Notes: generated by a model from the sequence alone, not told the origin. DNA of 64,000 nucleotides from an uncultured Saprospiraceae bacterium (GCA_937951615.1 CALFBH010000031.1:62001-126000), one strand, 5' to 3'; counted from the first letter of the stretch, positions 33,375 through 41,868 are shown. A program made the numbers and translations.

Positions 33375-33461
33375 TAGTGTATTGAGTTATTGGGTGTATT
33401 GAGTGTATTGAGTGTATTTTGCTACGCAAAATAATTACTACTTAATCAACTCAATTATCCC
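33375..33461. repeat. Palindrome-core element E5 with GTATTGA-type arms
   Basis: The left arm 33375-33414 is built of GTATTGAGT words. The core is TATTTTGC-TAC-GCAAAATA (33415-33433), and the inverted right arm is AATCAACTCAATTATCCC (33443-33460). The right arm overlaps the stop codon of the second acyl-CoA dehydrogenase. This core has compensating changes at both outer positions (T and A). Confidence 0.75.
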
Positions 33462-34660
33462 ACCCTAGCTTTCATTTTTGCTTTTAATTGCTGAAAATAT
33501 TCCGAAAAGACAGAACGAGCAATCATTACTTTCATAATTTCATTGGTACCACCATAGATTTTCTGTACCCGTGCGTCGCCATAATACCGAGCAATTGGAT
33601 ATTCCCAAATATAGCCATAACCGCCAAATAATTGGAGGCATTCATCTATCGTTTCGCACTGCATATCTGAGGCATAATATTTTGCCATAGAAGCCAGTTC
33701 GGGCGTAAGTTTGTGTGCCGCTTGTAGTTCCGTACAGCGGTCGATAAAAGCGGTCGTGACTTCCAGTTTGGTCGCGACTTCTGACAATTTGAACTGCGTA
33801 TTCTGGAAAGCACAAATCGGTTGTTTGAACGCTACTCGCTGCTGTGTGTATTCAACGGTGTGTTCCAATGCGCCCCTGACTGCACCAATCGCCGCTAGTG
33901 CAATCGTCATTCTTTCTCTTGGCAATTCGGTCATCATTTGTATAAAACCTCTGCCTTCTTCGCCTAGTAAATTTCCTTTAGGAACTTTGACATCTTCAAA
34001 AAACAATTCACAGGTATCGCTGGCTTTCAAGCCCAATTTTTTGAAGGGCTTGCCTTTGGAAAATCCTGGTGATCCAGCATCCACAACAAGCAAACTGACG
34101 CCTTTTGCACCAGCACTCTTATCCGTTTTGCAGGCAACAATGGTAAAATCGGAAGTGTAGCCAATGGTGATAAATGTCTTGCTGCCATTCAGCAGATAAT
34201 GGTCTCCTTTGTCTTCCGCAAAAGTTGTAATCGCCTGCACATCGCTGCCCGTTCCTGGTTCCGACATCGCCAAAGAACCAATCGCTTCTCCCGACACACA
34301 TTTGGGCAGGTATTTATTTTTCAACTCTTCGCTTCCATATTTTGCAATATAAGGAATCACTATGTCGGAGTGCATAGAAATACCTGGCGCACAAGAACCG
34401 TATCTCCCCTGCTCTTCAATCAGCAAAGCAGAGAAAGAAAAGTCCAGTCCCATGCCCCCGTATTTCGGATCAAGGTCGATGCCCAGCAAGCCAAGTTCAC
34501 CAGCTTTTAGCCAGGCTTCTCGGTCGCAATAGCCCTGCTCTTCCCATTTTTCTCGATGCGGCAGGACATGCGCTTTAAAATATTCTCCTATGGTGTTTTT
34601 GAACATCTGGTGTTCTTCCGAACCATAAATCGTTCTTGGTAATTCGTGTCTTTTTTTCAT
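33455..34660 (-). CDS. Acyl-CoA dehydrogenase
   Basis: The 401-residue FAD enzyme carries LAMSEPGTGSDVQAITTFAE, FITIGYTSDFTIVACKTD, CLQLFGGYGYIWEYPIARYY and IYGGTNEIMKVMIAR. Its acyl-chain specificity is not determinable by eye. It is a long/branched-chain-type member, and leucine or fatty-acid catabolism fits the context. The final codons ARVG and the stop lie at the edge of element E5. It is separated from the upstream BKACE gene by a TGTTGATG repeat. Confidence 0.92.
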   Translation of the reverse strand: MKKRHELPRTIYGSEEHQMFKNTIGEYFKAHVLPHREKWEEQGYCDREAWLKAGELGLLGIDLDPKYGGMGLDFSFSALLIEEQGRYGSCAPGISMHSDIVIPYIAKYGSEELKNKYLPKCVSGEAIGSLAMSEPGTGSDVQAITTFAEDKGDHYLLNGSKTFITIGYTSDFTIVACKTDKSAGAKGVSLLVVDAGSPGFSKGKPFKKLGLKASDTCELFFEDVKVPKGNLLGEEGRGFIQMMTELPRERMTIALAAIGAVRGALEHTVEYTQQRVAFKQPICAFQNTQFKLSEVATKLEVTTAFIDRCTELQAAHKLTPELASMAKYYASDMQCETIDECLQLFGGYGYIWEYPIARYYGDARVQKIYGGTNEIMKVMIARSVFSEYFQQLKAKMKARVG

Positions 34661-34663
34661 ATT

Positions 34664-34715
34664 GAATGTGTTGATGTGTTGATGTGTTGTTGTGTTGATG
34701 TGTTGATGTGCCTTA
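34664..34715. repeat. TGTTGATG simple repeat
   Basis: GATGTGTTGATGTGTTGTTG words lie directly upstream of the acyl-CoA dehydrogenase start. A second low-complexity run, AACAATATCAGTTTCAATTG on the minus strand, starts at the BKACE stop (34760-34803). Confidence 0.6.
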
Positions 34716-34803
34716 GTTCAAAAGGAAAGGAAACCTCTCCGCAACATCATTTTAAACATTGTGATTCATATTGCAATTGAAACTGATATTGTTACTGCCA
34801 CTG

Positions 34804-35685
34804 TTACTCTTTCATTGGAATATTTAACATTGCTCGTGTTTCCTCAATGCTCGCTATCTCACGCCCCATCATATTGGCTAGTTTGACGCCCCATTCTACG
34901 CATTCGCCATTCGATTTTGCCATCTCGTTATTGGGTAAGTAGAAATTATCTTCTAGTCCGACGCGGAAATTACCGCCCATCGTGCAGGCTACGGCAGCCA
35001 TTTGCCATTGTTTTCGACTGATCGCAATGACCTGCCAGAATGCACCGTCAGGGACTTGTCTGATTTGATGAATCAGGTTTTCCGTCGTCGCAGGAATACC
35101 GCCCATGACGCCCATCACTAAGCTATAACAGGCATTATCAGGTATCAGCCCCATGTCGCGCAGCGGCACAGCATTTCGGATATGGCTGGTGTCAAAACAT
35201 TCCATTTCGGGGCAGATATTATTTTCATTCATCGTTTTTACAACCAATTGCATATCGTCGAATGAATTTTCAAATATGCCATTCCAATGAAACTGTTTGC
35301 TCCGTTTGGAGTAAATCGCGTAGTTCATGGAGCCCATATTAAAGGCTGCCATATCTGGTTTGGTGACGGGCAAATGTTTGATGCGATCCTGCACCGACAG
35401 CCCAATTGCTCCTGTCGAGTAATTGATAATGACATCAGGGCAACGCTTGCGGACTTCCTCTTGTATTTGCTCGAAAACTTCTGTTCTCCAACTCGGCACG
35501 CCATTGTCTTCGCGTGCATGGATGTGTACGATGCTTGCTCCGGCATCTACTGCACGCCTGGCTTCTTCGCCTAGTTCTACAGGCGTGTAAGGAATGTGCG
35601 GGCAGTGGCTTCGGTTGGTTGCTGCACCTGTGAGGGCGGCTGATAGTATTAATTTTTTTCTTGACATCTTTTTTGTTTTTTTCAA
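34804..35685 (-). CDS. BKACE family beta-keto acid cleavage enzyme (DUF849)
   Basis: The 293-residue TIM-barrel Zn enzyme begins KKLILSAALTGAATNRSHCP, with Zn ligands in the SIVHIHARED motif (about residue 50) and MECFDTSHI. BKACE enzymes condense a beta-keto acid with acetyl-CoA, producing acetoacetate and a new CoA ester; 3-keto-5-aminohexanoate cleavage is the founding reaction. In this carboxylase/dehydrogenase cluster it could substitute for a lyase step. Its 5' leader and first codons (ATGTCAAG) belong to a cassette duplicated upstream. Confidence 0.88.
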   Translation of the reverse strand: MKKTKKMSRKKLILSAALTGAATNRSHCPHIPYTPVELGEEARRAVDAGASIVHIHAREDNGVPSWRTEVFEQIQEEVRKRCPDVIINYSTGAIGLSVQDRIKHLPVTKPDMAAFNMGSMNYAIYSKRSKQFHWNGIFENSFDDMQLVVKTMNENNICPEMECFDTSHIRNAVPLRDMGLIPDNACYSLVMGVMGGIPATTENLIHQIRQVPDGAFWQVIAISRKQWQMAAVACTMGGNFRVGLEDNFYLPNNEMAKSNGECVEWGVKLANMMGREIASIEETRAMLNIPMKE

Positions 35686-35788
35686 CTCTTCAACGACTCC
35701 AGTAAACCAGAGAAGGAATATCGAACCGCAGAATTTCGAATAACGAATTTCGAAGTGTTTTGCTATTCAACTCATTCCGGCATTCCAG
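35654..35788. repeat. Leader cassette copy A (5' end of the BKACE gene)
   Basis: This block of about 135 bases runs from the BKACE start context (minus-strand AAAAAAGATGTCAAG) through CCAGTAAACCAGAGAAGG and GAATTTCGAATAACGAATTT to GTGTTTTGCTATTCAAC and CATTCCAG. It is repeated immediately as copy B and again as copy D at 36412. Confidence 0.75.
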
Positions 35789-35923
35789 TTTTTCTTGACA
35801 TCTTTTTTGTTTTTTTCAACTTTGCAACTACTTATAGTAAACCAGAGAAGGAATATCGAACCGCAGAATTTCGAATAACGAATTTCGAAGTGTTTTGCCA
35901 TTCAACTTATTTCAGTATTCCAG
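35789..35923. repeat. Leader cassette copy B
   Basis: This direct tandem copy of 35654-35788 includes the start-codon context. Its relic frame on the minus strand is MSRKTGMPE and then a stop. It differs by a few substitutions such as GCTATTC to GCCATTC. Confidence 0.75.
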
Positions 35924-35943
35924 TTTTTCTTGACAAATTAATT

Positions 35944-36061
35944 ATTCTCATTTCCACTTCGATATTCGATATTCAACTCCACCATTCCACTTCGACATTC
36001 GATATTCATCTGTTCGGTATTCGATATTCATCTGTTCGATATTCGATATTCATTCCCCCTT
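35944..36061. repeat. TTCGATATTCGATATTC array (inverted arm of the cassette)
   Basis: These are repeated words TTCGATATTCGATATTC with ATCTGTTCG spacers. They are inverted relative to the GAATATCGAA words of cassettes A, B and D, and the array stops a few bases from the four-helix-bundle stop codon. Confidence 0.7.
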
Positions 36062-36424
36062 TCATTTGACATTCTTTTTTGCTGTGTTTATGCTTTTTAC
36101 AAAAATTGAAATCAATTCATTGTTCTCATTTGTAGTTGCTTCTACGTCTTTTATAGTTAAAAATTTCTTCTTTTTAATAATTTTCAAACAGACGTAAGTT
36201 TCTCTCAGTTCTTTCAGAGCAATTTTCATTTTATGAATAAAATCTGCCCGCGATTCTGCTCCTTGTGCCTCTCCATAATTCAAAGCAGGCGCAGTGCCAG
36301 AACGAACTATTTGTTTAGAAAGATGATTCCCCGCAAAAGTTTTAGGCATTTTTTCAGAAAGATCTAAAACCATTACTGCAAAATCCACTAAACGCTCTTC
36401 TAAATCATACGTTTTACTTGACAT
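36062..36424 (-). CDS. Four-helix-bundle protein (S23/IVP family), copy 1
   Basis: The 120-residue protein has LVDFAVMVLDLSEKMPK, LSKQIVRSGTAPALNYGEAQ and IHKMKIALKELRETYVCLKI, the signature of the TIGR02436 four-helix-bundle family. That family is related to proteins encoded by intervening sequences in 23S rRNA genes and to the retroelement accessory protein Avd. I start at ATG 36424, within the ATGTCAAG context of leader cassette D. It is flanked by inverted TTCGATATTC-type arms on both sides. Confidence 0.85.
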   Translation of the reverse strand: MSSKTYDLEERLVDFAVMVLDLSEKMPKTFAGNHLSKQIVRSGTAPALNYGEAQGAESRADFIHKMKIALKELRETYVCLKIIKKKKFLTIKDVEATTNENNELISIFVKSINTAKKNVK

Positions 36425-36544
36425 TTTTTTTGTTTTTTTCAACTTTGCAACGACTCCAGTAAACCAGAGAAGGAATATCGAATAACGAATACTGAACACC
36501 GAATTTCGAAGTGTTTTGTTATTCAACTCACTTCAATATTCCAG
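36412..36544. repeat. Leader cassette copy D, upstream of four-helix-bundle gene 1
   Basis: This third full copy of the block seen at 35654 and 35789 again includes the ATGTCAAG start context, here used by a different gene. It is followed, as is copy B, by CTGACAAATTAATTATTC. Confidence 0.75.
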
Positions 36545-36569
36545 TTTTACCTGACAAATTAATTATTCA

Positions 36570-36826
36570 CTTCCCCTCTCTACTTCAATATTCGATATTC
36601 ATTCCCCCATTCCACTTCGACATTCAATATTCATCTGTTCGATATTCGATATTCAACTCCCCCATTCCACTTCGACATTCGATATTCATCTGTTCGATAT
36701 TCGATATTCAACTCCCCCATTCCACTTCGACATTCAATATTCATCTGTTCGATATTCGATATTCATTCCCCCATTCTACTTCGACATTCGATATTCATCT
36801 GTTCGTTATTCGATATTCAACATCTC
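36570..36826. repeat. Tandem array of TTCGATATTC units (about 55-bp period)
   Basis: About four copies of a unit CCATTCCACTTCGACATTC plus ATCTGTTCGATATTCGATAT plus CAACTCCC are present. The array ends at the stop codon of the enoyl-CoA hydratase gene, whose last codons (GGGGGAGTAG on the minus strand) resemble the repeat word GGGGGAGTTG. Confidence 0.75.
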
Positions 36827-36828
36827 TT

Positions 36829-37653
36829 CTACTCCCCCGTCCAAACCGCCTTCCGTTTTTCCCGAAATGCCATCAAACCTTCCTGTCCATCAGCCGTGCC
36901 GACGGTTTTTTCTAGCATCTCCATCAGGTATTTATGTTCAGAAGCAGAGGGTTGAATATAATCATAAGCTTCCAAGCCTAATCGAATAGCCGATGGGCTG
37001 TTTTGTTTTAATTCTTCCATGACTTTCTGCGTCTCGGCGTCTATATTTTCGGCTGTTGTAACACTGGTGACTAAACCATATTTTTCAGCTTCTGCAACGG
37101 GTAAATTGTATCCGCGAATACACCAATCTATCACCTTCCGCGCTGGCATGACTTTCATCAACGACGCCATGACTTGAAAGGGATATAAGCCTCGTTTCAC
37201 TTCCGGCAAACCAAATTTTACATTATCCTGCGCGATAACGATATGGCTGCCCGCAAGAAAGAAAAAACCGCCTGCATAAACATCTCCCGTTATTTTTGCA
37301 ATGATTGGTTTATGGATTTTATTGAATAATTCACCAATCAGTACTTCCCCTTCTGGCTTAGGAATACTCGAATCGTATTCGCCCAACATGCCCATAAATG
37401 CCTTCAGGTCTGCGCCTGCACAAAATACATTTCCTTTCGCCCCCATGACGACCATCCACACATTTTTTTCATGGTGGGCATACTGCATCCCAAAAGCCAA
37501 TTCATTGATCATCTGCGGATGAATAGCGTTCTTTTTTCTTTCGCGGTCTAAGGTAATGTACAGGACATTCGCCGCTTCCTTTACTTCGATGAAAGCGAAG
37601 GTTTCTTTGTGAATGTTAGCGGTTTGTTCTGATGTGTAGTGGTTCATGCTCAA
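36829..37653 (-). CDS. Enoyl-CoA hydratase/isomerase (methylglutaconyl-CoA hydratase-like)
   Basis: The 274-residue crotonase-fold protein has the oxyanion-hole segment VFCAGADLKAFMGM (about residue 73) and the second segment ITGDVYAGGFFFLAGSHIVIA (about 120). HPQMINELAFGM lies at the N-terminus. Its position with carboxylase and dehydrogenase genes suggests the hydratase step of leucine/isovalerate breakdown, which is inference. The extreme C-terminus (TGE, stop) may derive from the adjacent repeat array. Confidence 0.88.
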   Translation of the reverse strand: MSMNHYTSEQTANIHKETFAFIEVKEAANVLYITLDRERKKNAIHPQMINELAFGMQYAHHEKNVWMVVMGAKGNVFCAGADLKAFMGMLGEYDSSIPKPEGEVLIGELFNKIHKPIIAKITGDVYAGGFFFLAGSHIVIAQDNVKFGLPEVKRGLYPFQVMASLMKVMPARKVIDWCIRGYNLPVAEAEKYGLVTSVTTAENIDAETQKVMEELKQNSPSAIRLGLEAYDYIQPSASEHKYLMEMLEKTVGTADGQEGLMAFREKRKAVWTGE

Positions 37654-37680
37654 TTTATTAGTGTTTTAATTGTTTTAAGG

Positions 37681-37789
37681 GGTCGATGGTCCATAGTCGA
37701 TGGACGATAGTTTTTTACGCATTTTGCATGGCAAAATGTACATTGTATTTAGCCTTTTCCATGGACTATTGACCATCGACCATCGACTC
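37681..37789. repeat. Palindrome-core element E6
   Basis: The left arm is 37681-37710 (GTCGATGGTCCATAGTCG words), the core CATTTTGC-ATG-GCAAAATG is at 37720-37738, and the inverted right arm is 37758-37789. The right arm overlaps the 3' end of the carboxylase alpha-subunit gene and encodes its last seven or so codons and stop. Confidence 0.8.
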
Positions 37790-39814
37790 CCCCCCATTTA
37801 TTTTCAACAACAAAAATCCCGCCTCTACATTTGCGCCTTCTTGGGCATACACTTCTTCCACTACACCATCTTCTGAGGCTTCGATGGTATTTTCCATTTT
37901 CATAGAAGACAGGACAATCAGTCCTTCACCTGATTTTACTTTTTGTCCTGGTTTGACCAGAATTTTGATAATCTGTGAAGGCATGGGTGCTTCGTATCCG
38001 CCCTTTACTTTTTTAGCTATGTTTGCAGGGAAACGTTCTTTTTGTTGTACATGAATGCTGCCCGTTTGTCCATTATGGATAAAATAATTCTGCTGATCTT
38101 TCGCAATATTGAAGGTCTGTTGTATGCCGTCAATTTCCAATCGGGTCTGCTGGTCATTGGCTTCTATTAGTTGTACAGCGTATTCTTTTTCTTTTATAAT
38201 ACATGTAAAAACAGGTTGCCCAGCAGACTTGTTTTGGTAGCGATAAGCAACTTTGATTTCTTCTTCTTTATATAAATAGGTTTCTGATTGATGCTGATAA
38301 AAATTGCTCCGCCAGCCAGAAGGAATTGATTGTAATAAAGTTCGTGCCTGCTCACGTTGATGCCAGCCCAACAAAGTGGCTGCTATGGCTGCACAATTCA
38401 CCGCTGCTTCCTCTTTTTCTGCGAAAGCAGTCAGGTCAAGTTTATTTTTTATAAAATGAGTATCATAGTTTCCTTGTTGAAAATCAGCATTTTTCAATAC
38501 ATGCAAAAGGAAATCTTGATTGGTCGTCGTGCCGAGGCAAACCAAGTTGCTCAACACATATTGCATCTTGCGCTGTGCCGCTTGTCGGCTGTCGTCCCAT
38601 ACAATCAATTTGGCAATCATGGGATCGTAGAAGACTGAAATTTCTGAGCCGCTTTGGATGGCTGTTTCCACCCGCAAACCTTCCACTTTCGGGATTTCAA
38701 ATCGCTGAATTTTACCCGTTACGGGAAGGAAATCATTGGCAGCATCCTCGGCGTATAAGCGACATTCTATGGCATAGCCTTTTCCTTCTACTTCATTTTG
38801 CTGAATAGTCAAGGGCAAGCCCTGCACTGATTCAATTTGCATTTGCACCAAATCCAATCCTGTAATTTCTTCCGTCACCGGATGCTCGACCTGCAAGCGC
38901 GTATTGACTTCCAGAAAGTAAAAATCTTTTGTTTTTTCATCGAATATAAATTCAACCGTTCCAGCATTATCGTACTTCAAGGCTTTGGCTGCCTGCACTG
39001 CTGCTTCCCCCATTTTTTGCCGCAAGGCATCGCTCAATACAGGTGAAGGGCTTTCTTCTATAATTTTCTGATAGCGTCTTTGTATCGTACACTCGCGTTC
39101 CAGCAGATGAATGGCATTGCCGTGCTGGTCGCCAAATATCTGAAATTCAATGTGCCGACCAGAAGCAATGTATTTTTCAATAATCAATTCATCGTCTCCA
39201 AAGGCGCTTTTGGCTTCCCGCTTTGCGGCTTCAATGGCTGTCTTGATGTCTTTTTTGTTGTGGACAATCCGCATTCCTTTTCCGCCTCCGCCTGCTGTTG
39301 CTTTGAGCAAAACAGGGAATCCAATGTCCACCGCTGCTTTGGTCAAAGTCTTGATACTCTGGTCTGCCCCCTGATAGCCTGGCACGACTGGCACCTTATT
39401 TTTTTGCATCAGCACCTTGGCTTTCGACTTGCTGCCCATCGCATCAATTGCCTTAGCGTGTGGCCCGATAAATATAATGCCTTCTTCTTGACAACGTTTG
39501 GCGAAAGCCACATTTTCCGAAAGGAAACCATAACCGGGATGTATGGCATCTGCACCTGTTTTTTTTGCTGTCGCAATGATTTTATCTACATCAAGATAGG
39601 ACGCCGCAGGGCTACTTGCTCCAATAAAAACAGCCGTATCTGCTTGCTGCACGAAAGGTGCATGTCGGTCAGCTTCCGAGAATACCGCAATACTCTGAAT
39701 CCCCATTTTTTTGCAGGTGCGGATGACTCTTGAAGCTATTTCGCCTCTGTTAGCTATCAAGATAGCTTGAATGGTCGATGGTCGATGGTCGATAGTCGAT
39801 GGTTTTCCGGACAT
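37766..39814 (-). CDS. Biotin carboxylase/biotin carrier alpha subunit (methylcrotonyl-CoA carboxylase-like)
   Basis: The 682-residue protein has a biotin carboxylase domain beginning AILIANRGEIASRVIRTCKK, with the ATP-grasp KATAGGGGKGMRIVH and EVNTRLQVEHPVTEEITG. A C-terminal biotinyl domain carries the biotinylated Lys in VLSSMKMENTIEAS (about 640). With the beta subunit upstream it should carboxylate 3-methylcrotonyl-CoA or a related acyl-CoA. The first 15 residues (MSGKPSTIDHRPSTI) and the last seven (ESMVDGQ) are translated from GTCGATGG-type simple repeats. The natural protein would start near QAILIANRG. Confidence 0.93.
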   Translation of the reverse strand: MSGKPSTIDHRPSTIQAILIANRGEIASRVIRTCKKMGIQSIAVFSEADRHAPFVQQADTAVFIGASSPAASYLDVDKIIATAKKTGADAIHPGYGFLSENVAFAKRCQEEGIIFIGPHAKAIDAMGSKSKAKVLMQKNKVPVVPGYQGADQSIKTLTKAAVDIGFPVLLKATAGGGGKGMRIVHNKKDIKTAIEAAKREAKSAFGDDELIIEKYIASGRHIEFQIFGDQHGNAIHLLERECTIQRRYQKIIEESPSPVLSDALRQKMGEAAVQAAKALKYDNAGTVEFIFDEKTKDFYFLEVNTRLQVEHPVTEEITGLDLVQMQIESVQGLPLTIQQNEVEGKGYAIECRLYAEDAANDFLPVTGKIQRFEIPKVEGLRVETAIQSGSEISVFYDPMIAKLIVWDDSRQAAQRKMQYVLSNLVCLGTTTNQDFLLHVLKNADFQQGNYDTHFIKNKLDLTAFAEKEEAAVNCAAIAATLLGWHQREQARTLLQSIPSGWRSNFYQHQSETYLYKEEEIKVAYRYQNKSAGQPVFTCIIKEKEYAVQLIEANDQQTRLEIDGIQQTFNIAKDQQNYFIHNGQTGSIHVQQKERFPANIAKKVKGGYEAPMPSQIIKILVKPGQKVKSGEGLIVLSSMKMENTIEASEDGVVEEVYAQEGANVEAGFLLLKINGGESMVDGQ
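39770..39803. repeat. GTCGATGG arm inside the carboxylase alpha-subunit start
   Basis: The plus-strand words ATGGTCGATGGTCGATGG form a left-type arm. On the minus strand they are codons 4-15 of the alpha subunit. The inverted partner lies at 40222-40251, with a four-helix-bundle gene between. Confidence 0.75.
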
Positions 39815-39817
39815 GAG

Positions 39818-40177
39818 TTATCTTTTTTCAATTGATTTTCTGAGTGCCTGTGTCATTCTTATAATACTGCTAAGTTCATTATATAACCGTTGAAAGTCTT
39901 TCTCAGAAATCAAGCCTCTTTTTTTACCTATGTACAAACATGATACAACCTCTATTCCCGAACGAATGGCATAGCCCAGAAACTTAGAATATTCAGGATC
40001 TGATTGTCCGGTAGAACCTTCAGCTATATTAAGTGCAATAGAGTCTGCCGCCCTTTTAATTTGAGCAGTAAGTATATACAATTCCTCTTTAGGAAATGTC
40101 CTTGTCAAATCATGTATATCACTTGTAAAGTCAACTGCTTTTTGCCAAACCTTAAGTCCTTCAAATTTAAATGCCAT
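39818..40177 (-). CDS. Four-helix-bundle protein (S23/IVP family), copy 2
   Basis: The 119-residue protein has the motifs FEGLKVWQKAVDFTSDIHDL, FPKEELYILTAQIKRAADSI and ALNIAEGSTGQSDPEYSKFL, all diagnostic of the TIGR02436 family. It lies between the carboxylase beta and alpha genes, where it interrupts an otherwise coherent operon. It is bracketed by inverted GTCGATGG-type arms, and its stop is three bases before the alpha-subunit start. This looks like the cargo of an inserted element. Confidence 0.9.
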   Translation of the reverse strand: MAFKFEGLKVWQKAVDFTSDIHDLTRTFPKEELYILTAQIKRAADSIALNIAEGSTGQSDPEYSKFLGYAIRSGIEVVSCLYIGKKRGLISEKDFQRLYNELSSIIRMTQALRKSIEKR

Positions 40178-40221
40178 CGTTGCTGTCTTTTAATAAAAAG
40201 TGCTGTTTAAAATTACCTGCT

Positions 40222-40251
40222 CTATGGACTATCGACCATCGACCATCGTCC
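40222..40251. repeat. CCATCGAC arm, right partner of the element around four-helix-bundle gene 2
   Basis: CTATGGACTATCGACCATCG words are inverted relative to 39770-39803. The arm lies seven bases beyond the stop codon of the carboxylase beta subunit. Confidence 0.7.
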
Positions 40252-40258
40252 CTTTATT

Positions 40259-41860
40259 CTACATCCTCCAAACGCCATAACCATCCGTCCCTTTAATCTC
40301 CTCATTATACACCACCGCCAACGAAAAGCCCAGATAATTTCTAGTGTCTCTAGGGTCGAGCAAGCCATCATCCCACAACTCAGAAGTAGAATACCAGGCA
40401 GAGGATTTTTTTTCTGCTTCCATCATCAACATCTGCTTGAGCATTTCGCCTTGTGCGGGGTCGTAGGGAACACCTGTCTTTTTTGCAGCAGCTTTTTGGA
40501 CAATTTCCATCACACCCGCCAGTTGCTCTGCTCCCATCACCCCTATTTTTGAATGGGGATAAGCAAACAAAAAGCGGGGGCGATACGAGCGGCCGTTCAT
40601 GCCGTAATTTCCTGCGCCATAAGAAGAGCCAATCATCAGCGTGATGTGTGGGACTTCGCTGTTGGATACCGCATTGATGAGCTTTGCGCCATTTTTGATA
40701 ATGCCGCCTTCCTCATAGGCTTTGCCGACCATGTAGCCAGTTGTGTTTTGCAGAAAAATGAGCGGGATATTATTTTTATTGGACAGTTGTATAAACTGTG
40801 CGCCCTTGTTGGCAGATTCGGAAAAGATGACGCCGTTATTGGCCAATATGCCGACTGGATAGCCATGTATTTTTGTCCAGCCTGTGACGAGGGTATTCCC
40901 GTATTCAGGTTTAAACTCTGAGAAACGAGAACCATCCGCTATTCGGGCAATCAATTCCCGTACATCAAAAGGCGTTTTGACATTGGCTGGCACGACGCCC
41001 AGAATTTCTTCTGCATCATATAAAGGTTCTTCAATAGGCAATTTTGGTGTAAAATGTGGCTTTGAAACATTTACAATTTCCATCAGCTCTCTCGCTATTC
41101 GGATGCCATCCAGCTCATCTTCCGCGAGGTAATCGGATACGCCTGATATGCGGCTGTGCATTTCTGCGCCGCCTAGTTCTTCATCGCTTGATTCTTCATT
41201 AGTGGCCATTTTGACCAGCGGCGGGCCGGCAAGAAACACCTTGGCTGCTTGTTTTTGAAAAATAGCAAAATCGGACATGCCTGGCACATAAGCACCGCCT
41301 GCGGTGGCATTGCCAAAGACAACGGAGATGGTCGGCAAACCCATTTTGGATCGTTGGGTGATTTGTCGGAAAGACTCGCCCCCGTAGTTGAATATTTTTG
41401 CCTGATCGGTCAGGTTGGCGCCGCCACTTTCTACTAGATTGACGGAAGGCAGGCGACATTCTGCCGTTATTTCGCCTATACGCAGCGACTTGAATACCGT
41501 GGCATAATCGACCGAACCGCCTTTGCGTGTACCGACGTTGGAATTAATCACACACAGTTTTCCAGAGACCAGTCCAATGCCGCACACATTGGTTCCACCT
41601 GCACCGAAGCCGCCCTTCTGTTCCATTCCCGCTAAGGGCAATAATTCCAAAAACGGGCTGTCTTTATCCAATACTAATTCTATGCGTTCGCGTGCCAGCA
41701 TTTTGCCACGTTTTCTGGCGCGTTCGATGTGTTTGTCTTTACCTTGAAACCGCCCTTTTTCCATCTCCGCTTCCAGTTTCTCGATGACTTCCAACATTTC
41801 CTTGCGGTTGTCTTTGAATTGCTGACTGTTCGGATTTATTTTGGATTTTATCGCTTGCAT
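40259..41860 (-). CDS. Acyl-CoA carboxylase carboxyltransferase beta subunit (methylcrotonyl-CoA carboxylase-like)
   Basis: The 533-residue two-crotonase-fold carboxyltransferase has VESGGANLTDQAKIFNYGGE, VFGNATAGGAYVPGMSDFAI and IGSSYGAGNYGMNGRSYRPR, all typical of MCC beta. It transfers the carboxyl group from biotin on the alpha subunit to the acyl-CoA. It is the first metabolic gene downstream of the TetR regulator on this strand. A four-helix-bundle gene and repeat arms separate it from the alpha subunit. Confidence 0.93.
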   Translation of the reverse strand: MQAIKSKINPNSQQFKDNRKEMLEVIEKLEAEMEKGRFQGKDKHIERARKRGKMLARERIELVLDKDSPFLELLPLAGMEQKGGFGAGGTNVCGIGLVSGKLCVINSNVGTRKGGSVDYATVFKSLRIGEITAECRLPSVNLVESGGANLTDQAKIFNYGGESFRQITQRSKMGLPTISVVFGNATAGGAYVPGMSDFAIFQKQAAKVFLAGPPLVKMATNEESSDEELGGAEMHSRISGVSDYLAEDELDGIRIARELMEIVNVSKPHFTPKLPIEEPLYDAEEILGVVPANVKTPFDVRELIARIADGSRFSEFKPEYGNTLVTGWTKIHGYPVGILANNGVIFSESANKGAQFIQLSNKNNIPLIFLQNTTGYMVGKAYEEGGIIKNGAKLINAVSNSEVPHITLMIGSSYGAGNYGMNGRSYRPRFLFAYPHSKIGVMGAEQLAGVMEIVQKAAAKKTGVPYDPAQGEMLKQMLMMEAEKKSSAWYSTSELWDDGLLDPRDTRNYLGFSLAVVYNEEIKGTDGYGVWRM

Positions 41861-41868
41861 GGCTTTAT

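Noticed and set aside
36570-36826. CRISPR array
   Set aside because: The units are low-complexity and variable, with no constant repeat separated by unique spacers, and no cas genes are nearby.
35944-36826. Diversity-generating retroelement because of Avd-like four-helix-bundle genes
   Set aside because: No reverse transcriptase, template repeat or variable repeat is present in the window.
39080-39733. 217-codon plus-strand open frame
   Set aside because: It lies wholly antisense to the well-conserved biotin carboxylase domain and encodes a Cys/Phe-rich sequence without family resemblance.
39814-39814. Moving the carboxylase alpha-subunit start downstream of the repeat
   Set aside because: No ATG or GTG is available between the repeat and AILIANRGEIA, so the repeat-encoded start is retained.
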